From: Blasia pusilla
Lineage: Eukaryota; Marchantiophyta; Marchantiopsida; Blasiales
Length of the DNA stretch: 64,000 nt
NCBI GenBank assembly: GCA_050084515.1
Contig: CM114272.1
Coordinates: 15,810,001 to 15,874,000, forward strand
Direction: 5' to 3'
A program made the translations under genes and the position numbers. Below the pieces are notes generated by a model. The model was not told where the DNA came from. It ran no database searches and was given only the letters and a program-made list of their open reading frames with translations. Shown here piece by piece: positions 1 through 10,437 of the stretch; the first letter of the stretch is position 1, and every line of letters starts with the position of its first letter.

Positions 1-23
1 AATTAACTTTTGTAGCTAGCACA

Positions 24-480
24 TTAGTAAAGGATAAGGCTGATATAGAGAGAATGGACTAAGAGTTGACGGGTCCGTGCACGAATGTAGTCGGAGAATG
101 TAGAAGTGCCTTGAAAATAGCCACGATGAAATGGAAACAAAAAGGGGAATGACGTAGTTACTAAAGTCAGCTTGGGATCTATCGATGTACCATATCCATC
201 AGTTAGAAGTTTGTCACGGGAAAATGCATTTTCCCTTAGAGAGATACTACCATTATCAAATATGTCAGTGGATGTTCGTCTTTGAACAAGCAAGGAGTAG
301 GCAACAGCTTGGAGGATATTAAGGTCGGGATGGTAAGGATCATGGTGCATGCTATGTGTAACTCGTCGTTTCTCTTGGGAAGCTCTAATTATTGTCTAGA
401 CTGATGATTGGGGTAGAATGACTATGCCACAAGTACGATTAGGTAACTCTATAAGGGCCCTGTAGTCTCTATACAATGAA
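24..480 (-). pseudogene. Transposon protein fragment, possibly Helitron Rep N-terminal region
   Basis: An open frame of about 108 codons (350 to 24) continues upstream to about 480 through an in-frame stop. It contains FPFLFPFHRGYF followed by SDYIRARTRQLL. The FP-x-LFP-x-G pattern followed by a Y-x(n)-LL helix resembles the start of the Helitron replication-initiator (Helitron_like_N) region, and NILQAVAYSLLVQRR resembles the n-i-q-r-r element of the same family, although here it precedes rather than follows the LFP motif. No HUH or helicase motif is visible, and the frame is cut by a stop near the window edge. It could be another transposon protein. The assignment rests on a short motif only. 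Confidence 0.3.
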
Positions 481-1370
<890 letters not shown>

Positions 1371-1374
1371 GGCA

Positions 1375-2056
1375 TGTGGCGGCGGCAAAGTTAGTAGATA
1401 TGCGAGCTAGGCGTGCGATAGAGTGAGCCATGATCACACCACGTGTGGTGTTGTTGGATAATCGAGCATGAGTTTTTCGCTTGGTTAGTCCCATAGGTAT
1501 GGTGTACCACCCGCAACGCGTCCTATTTGATTCGGGAGCGCAACCCTTGATGTTAGGGAAGGCAGCGTGTTTGGTGTTGGGTTTACAAAAAGGCAACATT
1601 GAGCGTTGTTCCTTTCAGATATAGACCTCTATTGAGGGCGTATCACCCATGCAATTAATGTCTCGACAGGAGTTGGTGGTTAGACTCCAGCCATAGCATG
1701 AGTCAGATAGTGCAATGGTGCGCACTCGGGCGATTACGACACCGACACAGTCATATGATGTATTGGTAGGGAGGATAGTATTGTATCCCCTTGCGTTCAG
1801 TCTAGATTTTTGGGAGAAGACGGTTCCTTATAGGCCAGGGTGGCAAATAGGTGTTGGACGGGTGAACCATCTATCGATGTTGTTTGCATGGAGTAGTGGT
1901 GGTCAACCACATGAGGATACGGTGACCACGTTGGAAAAATTCACAGGTGGTGTTAGTTAATCAAGAGGGTTTGTGGAGAGGAGCACACATGTGAAGGATA
2001 TTCCTGTAGCGGATAGTCCCATGAAGAGACATGTCAGGGTGGGTGTCTCTTCCCAT
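1375..2056 (+). pseudogene. DNMT-gypsy copy 1: protease fragment of gag-pol
   Basis: The translation aligns by eye with the protease part of copy 4. Anchors are VVLLDNRA-VFRLVSP, then LFDSGAQPLMLGKAA with the retropepsin catalytic Asp (codon 1529-1531), then SYDVLVGRIVLYPLAFSLDFWE and YRPGWQIGVGRV. The Asp is intact here, unlike in copy 4, where it is Asn. Several in-frame stops and frameshifts break the frame. The fragment begins next to a (CT)n tract and ends abruptly against LTR sequence at about 2057, so the methyltransferase, reverse transcriptase and integrase parts are deleted. It is a dead remnant. Confidence 0.85.
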
Positions 2057-2724
2057 GCAATCAGCGATGTGGATGTGTAGAGATGTGTATGCGCACAACA
2101 ACTGTCATATCTTATTTTGACGTAGGTAGAGTTTTATCGCGTCGACGGCATAGAGAGTCAGTGGGTATTCTGAGTGTAACTTCGTCCCGAGATGTCGGAT
2201 GAGGTTGGCGACAAGTCTCTTGTGTTGGGAACATTGTTTATGGAAATTTCCGTATTTTGGTTTTAATTTGTCAGATGACCCATTAACCGAGTCAACGGTC
2301 ATTCAATAACTTGTGCACGCAGGTTACGGTTGGTAGGGCTATTTTTGGGGGAAGAGCCTTTTGGATCTTCCCAAGGATATAAGAGTGAGAGAGATGGCTT
2401 TCCCAAGCCATCTTTCTCATGTTGAGCCTTAGGAGAGCCCCTCTTGTATAGACGTGTGTGGGTGTGTAGGAGTTAGGGTGCTAGCGTCCAAATTCCCTCA
2501 CAGCATAGGGTGGATTTGGTTCGATATGCCATTGTAGATTCATTTGTAGAGTCTTAGTCTGGGTGAGCCGTTTTTACTACTCTTGATTTTGTTGCGGGGT
2601 CCCTTTGTATTTGCGTGAGTATATTTTGTTTATGTGTGGATCTACCTGTATGTTGGGGAAGATCGATGTTGTGTGGTGTGTAGATGTGACCAGCGATGTG
2701 GGTTGTGTAGCAATGTGTATGCGC
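2057..2724 (+). repeat. 3' LTR of DNMT-gypsy copy 1 with preceding LTR-tail segment
   Basis: Positions 2057-2102 repeat the end of the LTR (CAGCGATGTGG ... TGTATGCGCACAACA). The LTR proper starts TGTCATATCTT at 2103 and runs to about 2724, where the same tail motif (CAGCGATGTGGGTTGTGTAG ... TATGCGC) recurs, giving about 622 bp. That is close to the 627 bp of the copy 6 3' LTR. The middle part is diverged but shares a stretch with copy 4 (GGGTGGATTTGGTTCGAT versus GTGGGTTTGGCTTGAT). The LTR end is cut off by the inverted repeat described at 2677-2769. Confidence 0.65.
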
Positions 2725-2769
2725 AATACACATTGCTACACAACCCACATCGCTGGTCACATCTACACA
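2677..2769. repeat. Perfect inverted repeat, 44-bp arms, 5-bp spacer
   Basis: The left arm (2677-2720) and right arm (2726-2769) are exact reverse complements around the spacer GCGCA. The arms consist of LTR-tail sequence of the DNMT-gypsy family. This is the junction at which copy 1 (+) meets copy 2 (-), and it would extrude as a long hairpin. Being perfect while the surrounding LTRs are diverged, it looks recent. Confidence 0.95.
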
Positions 2770-3103
2770 AAATAGGAAGTTTCTCAATATGGCTCCAAAT
2801 TAAATGAGCCGAAATGAAGGAGAAACCTACTCTCTCGGATGACCTGTGGCCTCAACAGATCATCCTTGACCTCTTGAGGATGTTTTCCACTATCCTCGAA
2901 GATACTCTACTATATCACATTGATCTATCCTAATAGATGTAAGAGTTGTCGTGCGTATAGTATTACACATCGCTACACAACATACATCGTTGTCACTGAA
3001 GACACACACAAACACACAAGATCCCGTACAAATTCATGGCATCCAAATATCGAGACAATCGAGTATCTAAATATCTCCGATCGTCGCCGTAGCTAGTGAC
3101 ACT
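2770..3103 (-). repeat. DNMT-gypsy copy 2: LTR fragment plus degenerate polypurine tract
   Basis: The fragment matches the copy 6 LTR at 57,416-57,730 throughout (landmarks TTTCTCAATATGGCTCC, GACCTCTTGAGGA, CATCGCTACACAAC, CACACACAAACACACA, CATGGCATCCAAA, AAATATCTCC). In LTR orientation it is on the minus strand. At its high-coordinate end the family polypurine tract is recognisable but mutated (GATCGTCGCCGTAG here versus AATCGCCCCCCTAG in copy 6). The internal region that should follow is absent and the sequence changes to a CACTA-like terminus at 3104. Confidence 0.7.
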
Positions 3104-3135
3104 AGTAGAAAAAGGGCTATTTTAAACCTATATGT
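3104..3135 (+). mobile_element. CACTA-like transposon terminus
   Basis: The sequence CACTAGTAGAAAAAGGGC has the form of plant CACTA (En/Spm) superfamily ends. It interrupts copy 2 of the DNMT-gypsy family exactly at the polypurine tract. A related inverted end (CACTGGAAGAAAAG on the minus strand) lies at 5213, so the pair could bound a 2.1-kb element. I find no matching 3-bp target duplication, so the pairing is tentative. Confidence 0.4.
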
Positions 3136-5177
3136 TTGTGAATTGTGTTACTTAGAGTCTTTTGAACTACTCTTAGTTACTCTAAAATTGATCAATTGAC
3201 TTATGAATTACTCATATGATCTCAGAGTCACATTTACTTACTAGAGTAAACTCATAGAGGAGGGAAGAATTTTTCTTTCTTACTAATTTGTGGTTAATAT
3301 TTCATAAACTAATTAATTATCATTAGGAATAATGATAGGTCCTCTTTGATTCTATTAGGAAGCCAATAGAACTCAAATTGATATGGAATATATAAAAGTG
3401 GTGCTAGAAGGTGTTGCAAAACAAGACTAAAATAAACTAAGGTTGGAGAAAATGCAGATCATATGATAATAGGAAAATGTAAGGTAAAGAAGTTAACCCT
3501 AAGTAGCTAATTAAAGACCTACATCTTGCGGGCCTACATTCAAGCACGTTGTCATTTACCAAGGTGGAAAAACAAGTAAAGTACATCTTCTATTTCTCTT
3601 TCGTGCAGTGATCCATGCGTGTTTCAATTCCTTTGGTTTTTTCGTGGTAGAATCTGTTGTCCGAGTTTTCTATCACTTCTTCCACTCTCATCACTTAAAC
3701 GCGAGAAACAAGAAGAAGGCCTTGGCACCTCAAATAGCCCGATAGTAAAAGCCACCAGATTTTTCCTTTATGATTGTGGTTAATCACTTTCGATTTCAAC
3801 TCCATTTTTAGGAAAGCTTCATAGGTGGTCTTTGACTTCACATAGTCTGGGAGAGAAAGTGTGCAAAATCGATCAAGTAGAGATTTCACCAATCCATGTT
3901 GGCATGTCCTTGCTTTGAGAAGAACATGTTTCTTGAAATTAACAATCAGAGAGAAGCATTTGAAGCCGTATTGTTGTGAAGAGAAGAACGTCTTGCTATG
4001 TTTAGCATTTTGGAGAAGCCACATTATTCTAGAGTTGTCTTGCAGTGAAATTGATTTCCTTCAAAATTTTCCTTCTCTGAAGCTTCGCAGAGAAGCCGCA
4101 TTGCTGTAATCTATTGCTTTGTTGCTGTGTGGAGAAGTAACACTACTATGAAATTTCGCGCCATCGCCGCTCTCAAGGTGGAAATCCATCTATATTGTTC
4201 TCTCTCTCTCTCTCTCTCTCTCTCTGACAATTTTTTGAGCTTGGTATTCCTTTGGTCTTGAGTTAACTTTTTGTTTTATTACATGATGAAACTATCGCGG
4301 ATGGTAAACCTTAAGAAAGTCTTCAAATTTTCAAGTTTTGAAGCAAACCCGTCTAAGAGAATGTCATTTTCACTCATATGGAGGAAGATAAGGTCACGTA
4401 GAGCTCATTACATTTTTAATCAAATGGATTTCTTGAAAGGTGCAACAGACACATCAATGTACGTTACACTCTCCAACTAAAAAATGTATTATTTTATGGA
4501 TATTTTGATTACATGATACTATCATTTCGTAATAATTTATCCATGATATTCATTTTCATCAATGGCTTGATATTTCAATTATAATGGCTTTTTTTAATTC
4601 ACTAGTTAATATTAATGATTTATTATTCCAAATTTTTTAGAAGTCCATCTTCGACTCCCATAGATTTAATGTTTGCTTTAATATAATGGTTCATTTTTAT
4701 TATTAGGTTTAATACTTTTTATGAAAATATTTTTCAGTTATTAGATTATTTGTATGATTACGTAATGGAATCATACTATATTCCTGATTTTCCTATAAAA
4801 TAATAGAAAATTCACAAGATTTTTTGGATTCCTTTCTTAATAGTGGAAATCATATTTTACTCATTTTTAATTTAAATTTATTTTTTTCTTTGTAGTTTAA
4901 TAGAAAATTTTCCCTCTTCATCATATCTCCTAGGGCTAGTTTTTATGAGGCCATGGTAATATAAATATAAATATATATACATATATTCTCTAAATTATGT
5001 TTTGTAATATACATGTGTGAAAAAATGACTTGGATTATTGAACTAGTTATGGGACATGACTTTTGAATAACTCAATCATTTTGAATATTATTTGAATCAT
5101 TAGGTTATAATTGATTAAATTTTCTAAGTCATACAAAATGACTAAACCAATACAATTATACTTTAAGTCATTTTGTG
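3136..5177. other. AT-rich stretch, possible interior of a non-autonomous CACTA-like element
   Basis: No protein motif is visible on either strand; the longest frames are about 60-110 codons without family features. There are short subterminal direct and inverted repeats near both ends (variants of TTACTC/GAGTAA near 3160-3260 and of AAGTCAT/ATGACTT near 5040-5200), as expected for CACTA elements. It contains a short (TC)n tract at 4199-4225. Confidence 0.3.
4199..4225. repeat. (TC)n microsatellite, 27 bp
   Basis: An uninterrupted TC dinucleotide run. Confidence 0.95.
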
Positions 5178-5213
5178 CATAAGTCATATAAACCATACTT
5201 TTCTTCCAGTGCT
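5178..5213 (-). mobile_element. CACTA-like transposon terminus (inverted)
   Basis: Read on the minus strand the end is CACTGGAAGAAAAGTATGG followed by TTTATATGACTT. The terminus at 39,174 (CACTAGAAGAAATCCTTGG then TTTTATGACTT) is clearly the same family. It interrupts the integrase C-terminal coding region of DNMT-gypsy copy 3, which starts immediately after it. Confidence 0.4.
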
Positions 5214-5671
5214 TTACCTTTATGAGTCCTTGTTTTAGAGGGTCGTGATGATACTGTTTGGAAAGATTATGTGTGTAATTGTGCGTCATATTATCTTCCA
5301 AACTTAGATAGGAGTATTGATCCAAGCTTGATAGTTGTTCCTGCAAGCTTGAGATGCATGTTGTATGGATCTGCCAAAGGAGCAACCGTGATGTTAGTCT
5401 CTCATGAACATTCTCGAGGATAGCATATGTTTTGTTTGACGTCACCTCTTGACTTGGTTCCTCAAGGATGTTGGCTTTGTCTTAGATGTTCATAGGTGTC
5501 ATAGGTAGAATTTGATTACAAGATGACTCTTGATGTTATGGATTGCAGGAAGGTGACTAATGATGGGGCAACATAGTATCCGACCTCCTGATCTTAGCAC
5601 CAAAAAGGTGCATAGTATTAAGACTTGTTTTGTAGGCTACCTAGAGTTAAAGGGACCTAACCACCAACTTA
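5214..5671 (+). pseudogene. DNMT-gypsy copy 3: integrase C-terminus and 3' untranslated region
   Basis: The DNA aligns with 35,250-35,700 of copy 4: a GAGGGTCGTGATG block coding the integrase C-terminal motif (EGRDGVVWKDHVRNCAP in copy 4), a GATCCAAGCTTGATAG block, GCTTGAGATGCATGTTGT, then ATGGGGCAAC and AGAGTTAAAGGGACCTAACC. Frame-breaking changes are present. Everything upstream is missing, cut by the CACTA-like end at 5213. Confidence 0.75.
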
Positions 5672-6250
5672 GGGGGCGATTGGGGTTGTCTAGTCGTTCA
5701 TGTGTAGAGATGTTAAGATTCATTGTTAGATGGATCTTAGACTTGGGTGCATGACATCCGATGTATGTTGGCAGCGATTTATATTCACACGACAGTTGTC
5801 ATGGTAGATGGGATGTAGGGCGAGATAGTATCAAGGACTTAGAGGGGTCTTGTACTTCCCTATTTTGAGAGGTGATGTGTGACCTACTCTTAGGAGGTGA
5901 CCTACGAGTGTAGATCACCCTTCTTTTTATGAGGAGTGGCAACCTTGGAGAGGTTGATCCCCCCATGCATGTGTGGGACAACTTGGACCTATAGGGTTGA
6001 GGGTTATTTGGTAGTTGGTCTCATGAGGGGAACACATATGTAGTTATTAGGAAGTTAGTACTTGGTGTACTCGAGGTCGTTGGTAACCTGCTAGAAGGGA
6101 GGTTACCTATGTGTACAGATCACCCATCGAGGAACCTAAGGGGTATACCTCAAAGGAAGCTCTCTCTCACAGTTGGGTTTAACTCCCAAAACTGTAAGTC
6201 CTAACAGGCTTGATATGTTGGGATAGCATGTTCTAAAGCACAGCTCTTGG
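5672..6250 (+). repeat. Polypurine tract and LTR of DNMT-gypsy copy 3
   Basis: The tract TTAGGGGGCGATTGGGG at about 5668-5686 is followed by LTR-tail sequence and then, at about 5797, by TGTCATGGTAG, the family LTR start. The body matches copy 5's LTR on the minus strand (TCTTGTACTTCCCTATTTTGAGAG, ACTTGGACCTATAGGGTTGAG, TTGGTCTCATGAG). At 5975-6010 this LTR is uninterrupted where copy 5 carries a Mutator-like element, so it serves as the empty site. The exact 3' end is not determined. Confidence 0.6.
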
Positions 6251-6839
6251 ATAGCTTATAATGAGAAATGGAGATCTCTCTTTCTTTAGAAATTGGATTC
6301 ACAAGCCCTCCTCTGCAGCTTAATGCTAGGGATGTTCACGTTGGCAGGTGGTGATGATCTCTAAGGGTAACAAGGGGGCTCTCTTCGAGCAGCCTATTGC
6401 TTGGAGGTAGCCTCTCCGCACAAATAGGATACTGAATCCTAGTGTTGACTCTTGGGATGGGAGCTTAAACATTCTCCCCATATTCTAAATCAACTGCTTG
6501 CCAAACCTCTTCATATAACCAGCGGCCTTGAGCCCAACATATCTCCGTTCTCCCAAGCTTATGAGGAGTATTAGTTCACCTATCAAAGGTATATACCAAA
6601 GTTCAGCATTCCCAAGCTGGGTGGGAAATAACGGCTAGTTCATGTGGGACAATTAAAGGCCCCTCACAATCCAAATATGGGTAGAGAGTTCAAACAGGTC
6701 TATAGGAGGAGACCACAATTCCACAAGATCATTTCCGGTATATGTTTCACACTAGACTTTATGTCATTTAAGATCATGTGCATAGCTTTTGGGCTTTGAA
6801 TTCTTCACTACAATTGGGGTTACTCGGATGATGAATGGA
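6251..6839. other. No identifiable gene
   Basis: May include the end of the copy 3 LTR and its flank. I see no coding motif, clear repeat or RNA gene. Confidence 0.35.
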
Positions 6840-8560
6840 TGTCAATGTATCTTCAAGACAATTATCAAGGGCAAAGGAGGGCAATACTTGGCTGGCCACA
6901 AAAAAAAGTGTCTAAAAAACAAAGATATGCCTACAACTGAAGGGCTATGGTAGTGGAGGTTGGTTCCAGAATGAAGGAAAGGCCCATCTCCAAAAGATGG
7001 TTGGTGATCTACATAGCTAATATCTTTAATGCTCTCCAAGGAACTAGTGATGAAGAGTCTGCATATGAAGAGGTTTCCATACTCATAAAATCAATGAGAT
7101 TGCTAAATGGTGATGGAAACTTGGATTTCACCATTACATGATTCAAAGCATGGTAGTCCATAAATATTTTAAAATATCTTACTCCTCATTCACCTTTCTT
7201 CTTCCTTTAATAATTTTTGGACTTTTTTAGTAACCAATTTCTAGAGAGTGGTATTTATTAGTTATGGCTCAATCCAAACTGGCCTAGCCTCCAACATCAA
7301 TGGAAGTTTGTGAACATAGAAGGAGGGTTGTATCCCCTTCATATCTTCATAGACCCCAGAAAAAAAATCACGGAATTATTTTAAAACTTGAAGATAAGTA
7401 GCTACTTTGATCATAGAAAGATCCCCTTCCACTAGAATAAGTCTAGGAACCGCAGTATCATAGCTCATATCAGTAGTTTATTCTTTTTCCAAAGAAGTTT
7501 CCATACTCATAAAATCTAGCTCATACACCCTCTTTGCTTCATAGATTTCAAAAATCCAATCCTTCTTTTTCCCCATCATGTGTGACCTCATACTCCTTTG
7601 GTCCCAAGGCTTTGACTATGGAGATGCTGAAGGATCCTAGTTGACAAAGCAATCCATCCAAGTGTTGCTTCTCTTACGTAGACGTAGACAGAGTGTGAGA
7701 AATGTTAGTTTCTATAGCTAAGATTAGAGTGTTTTGTGAAGGAATCTTGTTCCTCTTCTAAGGATAGGAAGCTAGTTTTGTGTACTCTCGTTTAATACTA
7801 GGAATACAAGGACTTGCATTTGCCCAATCCATCCTAACCTTGGCTAAACATAACTAAAGTTTTCCTTGAAGAAGTGGATCATATTGTGGATCGATCTTAG
7901 AGTTTGAGGATATAAAATCATTGTCAGTAGGAATGGTTGTTGATCAGAAGTTTCACACCATAGATAATGCCTTCTACTTTGATGCGATGTCCATTCACCA
8001 TCTTTAGCATGCATTGAGTTGGACTCATACCTTTAAGGCCCAAAGATAAATATGTATAATGAGGCATGATATTGGATCATGTCTTGATACGTCATTGAGC
8101 ACATTAATGATCTTGTATCCCTACCGATAGTAGAGGACAGATTGAACAAGAGTTGATCCTCCATACTTCAGAGACATTTCTTTGAATTTATCGAGGATAT
8201 ATAATTCTCTAATGGACACTTGGACATTAAAAGAAAACATTTTTTCAAATAACCTTTGGGTCTCCTAAAAGAGCTTCTATTATTTGGAAGAGGGTGTTTG
8301 CTCTTCCTCAATGGTCATGGGGATCTTTAGGCATTGCACCAAAGGGCCTCCTTCTTGGATGCGTGCTAGTTTGTAGAAAAAATCCACCATAGTCTTTAGA
8401 ATACCCTTGCCCTTCTTCTGAGAATTTTGGGTAACCTCTATTTCCACAATAGAACTCTTGAGATGTTTCTAGGTACCATTATGGCTCTCAATATGCCTAT
8501 CCACCTTGAACAACATAGGAATTTTCGGACTGACATCTACTTCCTCCATAGCTTCCTCGT
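6840..8560 (-). pseudogene. Second Ty3/gypsy pol relic (protease and reverse transcriptase)
   Basis: On the minus strand a protease-like segment near 8060-7930 reads MPHYTYLSLGLKGMSPTQC followed by LKMVNGHRIKVEG, the usual pattern after the D-x-GA active site in plant gypsy proteases. Further on, near 7170-7060, the frame reads FMDYHALNHVMVKSKFPSP, matching the reverse transcriptase motif DYRALN-x-VTVK-x-P-x-P. The frame 8882-8469 upstream ends SLYIQLTDEEAMEEVDVS and may be gag-pol linker. Many stops and shifts are present. It is a different gypsy lineage from the DNMT-gypsy family and shows no methyltransferase region. No LTRs were recognised. Confidence 0.55.
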
Positions 8561-8933
8561 CAGTGAGTTGGATATATAGGGAAGGCGGATTGTGCATCAG
8601 ATGGAATAGAAATGAAGTTGAGTGAATATTGCAAGTAGATGTGTATCTCCACAAAAGAGAACTACAATATTTCTTGCGGATTTCATATGATAATTCTGCT
8701 AAAGCAGCAAGAATGTAAGAGCCCAACATAGAAACGAGGAAAGAAAGAAAATCAGGCCGATCCCCAAGGACCCCAACCGGAAAGCCGAAGGTACCGGATA
8801 ACCTGCAATGTGATGCAATAACCCAACGACTCTTTTGTGACGGGTTGAAAGATGTAGAAGCAGCGAACAACAATGGATTCAACTACAAAAAAGGGGATGC
8901 AACAGAGCACAACAGTGCCAAAGCCAACTCTCT

Positions 8934-9030
8934 AGAGGATGTCATGAGTTAGCATGGGATCTTGTGTGTTAGTATGTGTCTTTGGTGACAACGACGTATA
9001 TTTTGTAGCAATGTGTATCTGCACAACAAA
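8934..9030 (+). repeat. Isolated DNMT-gypsy LTR-tail fragment
   Basis: The stretch GATGTCATGAGTTAGCATGG to GTAGCAATGTGTATCTGCAC matches the copy 6 LTR tail (minus strand of 57,040-56,965) in the same order. It is a fragment only; no gag-pol sequence adjoins it. Confidence 0.6.
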
Positions 9031-9977
9031 CAACTTCATGCAATAATAATTATCTTTACTAAAGCCATGGGTTTGATTACTTTTACAATGATGCAGAAAT
9101 CCTAATGAACCTGAGCTCAAAGTGGCTTTGGATAATCTCCTATGACTATATCCTTGCTAAAATCTGCATAACTCAAAATGAGACTACCAATGTTTCCCCC
9201 ACTAGTGTACTACGTCTCTTAAAAAGACATTGAAATTTTTCAACTCTTCACCAAATATTTATAGGAGAGTTGTCTCTACAATCACGTGCTTCTACTTTTT
9301 ACATGCCTTGAGATCAATATAGACTCTCACCAAGTTGGCACCTTGTTGAGAAAAAATGCATCTAACCTCTTAGTCTCTTTCGCATGAACTTCCCAATTCC
9401 ATGCCTTTGAAAACTTCTTACAAAGTCTTTGGAGTTCCAATGAATAGTCATGGAATCCAACCATACCCGGAGAAATATAGGAGTAGCTTTTTTTCTAATT
9501 GCAACTAGAAAAACCATTCTATCCATGCTTCTTTTATGGCCATGTCATCAATATGTGAATTGACTTTTTATCTCATGGCACTATCACACAAGCTATTACT
9601 CCACTCATTTATCTCTCGCTCCCAAAGACTCAACCCCACTAAATGTATTACTCGTAGGAAGATATGTTATGGCAAGATAAAGATATGAAGATCATATTCT
9701 ACATAACTAACAAAAGAAAAATGAGACTAGGTAGGTCAAAATCCCTATAGGTGGAGATTGGAAAGTATTGAAAAATAAATAAATGGTAACACTATCACAA
9801 TGACTACATAAATATGGATGTGAAGGATGCGACCAAAGGCACACAAAGGATTTTCTCGACATTTGTGGTAACCGTGAAAGCATGAAGCTCTCAAGGCATT
9901 AATAGAAATTTGAGGCCTACTCCAAGAACTAATGTTGTACTTAAGGAAGGAAAAGAAGGTGGTAAAGTGGGTTACAT
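9031..9977. other. No identifiable gene
   Basis: Only short frames without family motifs on either strand. It may be further decayed retrotransposon sequence from the 6.8-8.9 kb relic, but I cannot show this. Confidence 0.3.
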
Positions 9978-10312
9978 CATGGTTGCACAAAAATGGACTA
10001 GCTTGTCCCTAGGACGGACATGGGTGGACAAGTTTGGATATGTCCACGGACATGAATTGCAAGAGATACAACCGACACTTATAGTTCATGATGGAAGGCA
10101 AGGGTAAGAGCAAGGGCAAGTGGGGCAATAAGAGGGGAGGGAATGGAGATGGAGGGAAGAAGAAACATGAAAGTATGGAAAATAAAAAATGAGAAAAAAG
10201 AGGAAAATAGGGCTTGCACGGAAAAGCCCTTCTATAGGACGGATGTAAGTCTGTGGACATGGACATATCCTCGGACACGGATTTTGTGCACATGCAACCT
10301 TGGTTTAATTGA
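9978..10312. mobile_element. Mutator-like MITE, about 335 bp, uninterrupted member
   Basis: It starts CATGGTTGCACAAAAATGG and ends GTGCACATGCAACCTT, giving terminal inverted repeats based on GGTTGCAC/GTGCAACC with subterminal GGACAT/ATGTCC motifs. The same ends and interior (TGATGGAAGGCAAGG; a GGAGG-rich stretch) recur in the outer element at 36,428-37,650. Candidate 9-bp flanks GGGTTACAT and GGTTTAATT match at only six of nine positions, so the target duplication is old or absent. There is no coding capacity. Confidence 0.6.
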
Positions 10313-10382
10313 GGAGAATGGGTAGTTAAGTTCATTTTTGGAGCTACTGCTTATGGGTTTAAGGGAAATTCCAAAACTAGAT

Positions 10383-10437
10383 GGTGGGAAGAAAGTGGTT
10401 TCTCACTTAGTTTCTCACTTACTAAACTAAGTGAGAA
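10383..10437. repeat. Hairpin of 15-bp arms
   Basis: TTTCTCACTTAGTTT and AAACTAAGTGAGAAA are reverse complements separated by a short segment that repeats TTTCTCACTTA. The function is unknown; it could be the end of a small inverted-repeat transposon. Confidence 0.7.

Noticed and set aside
3104-5213. One complete 2.1-kb CACTA element
   Set aside because: The two ends are related in form, but the flanking 3-mers (TGA and CTT) do not match and the flanks belong to different gypsy copies, so I list the ends separately.
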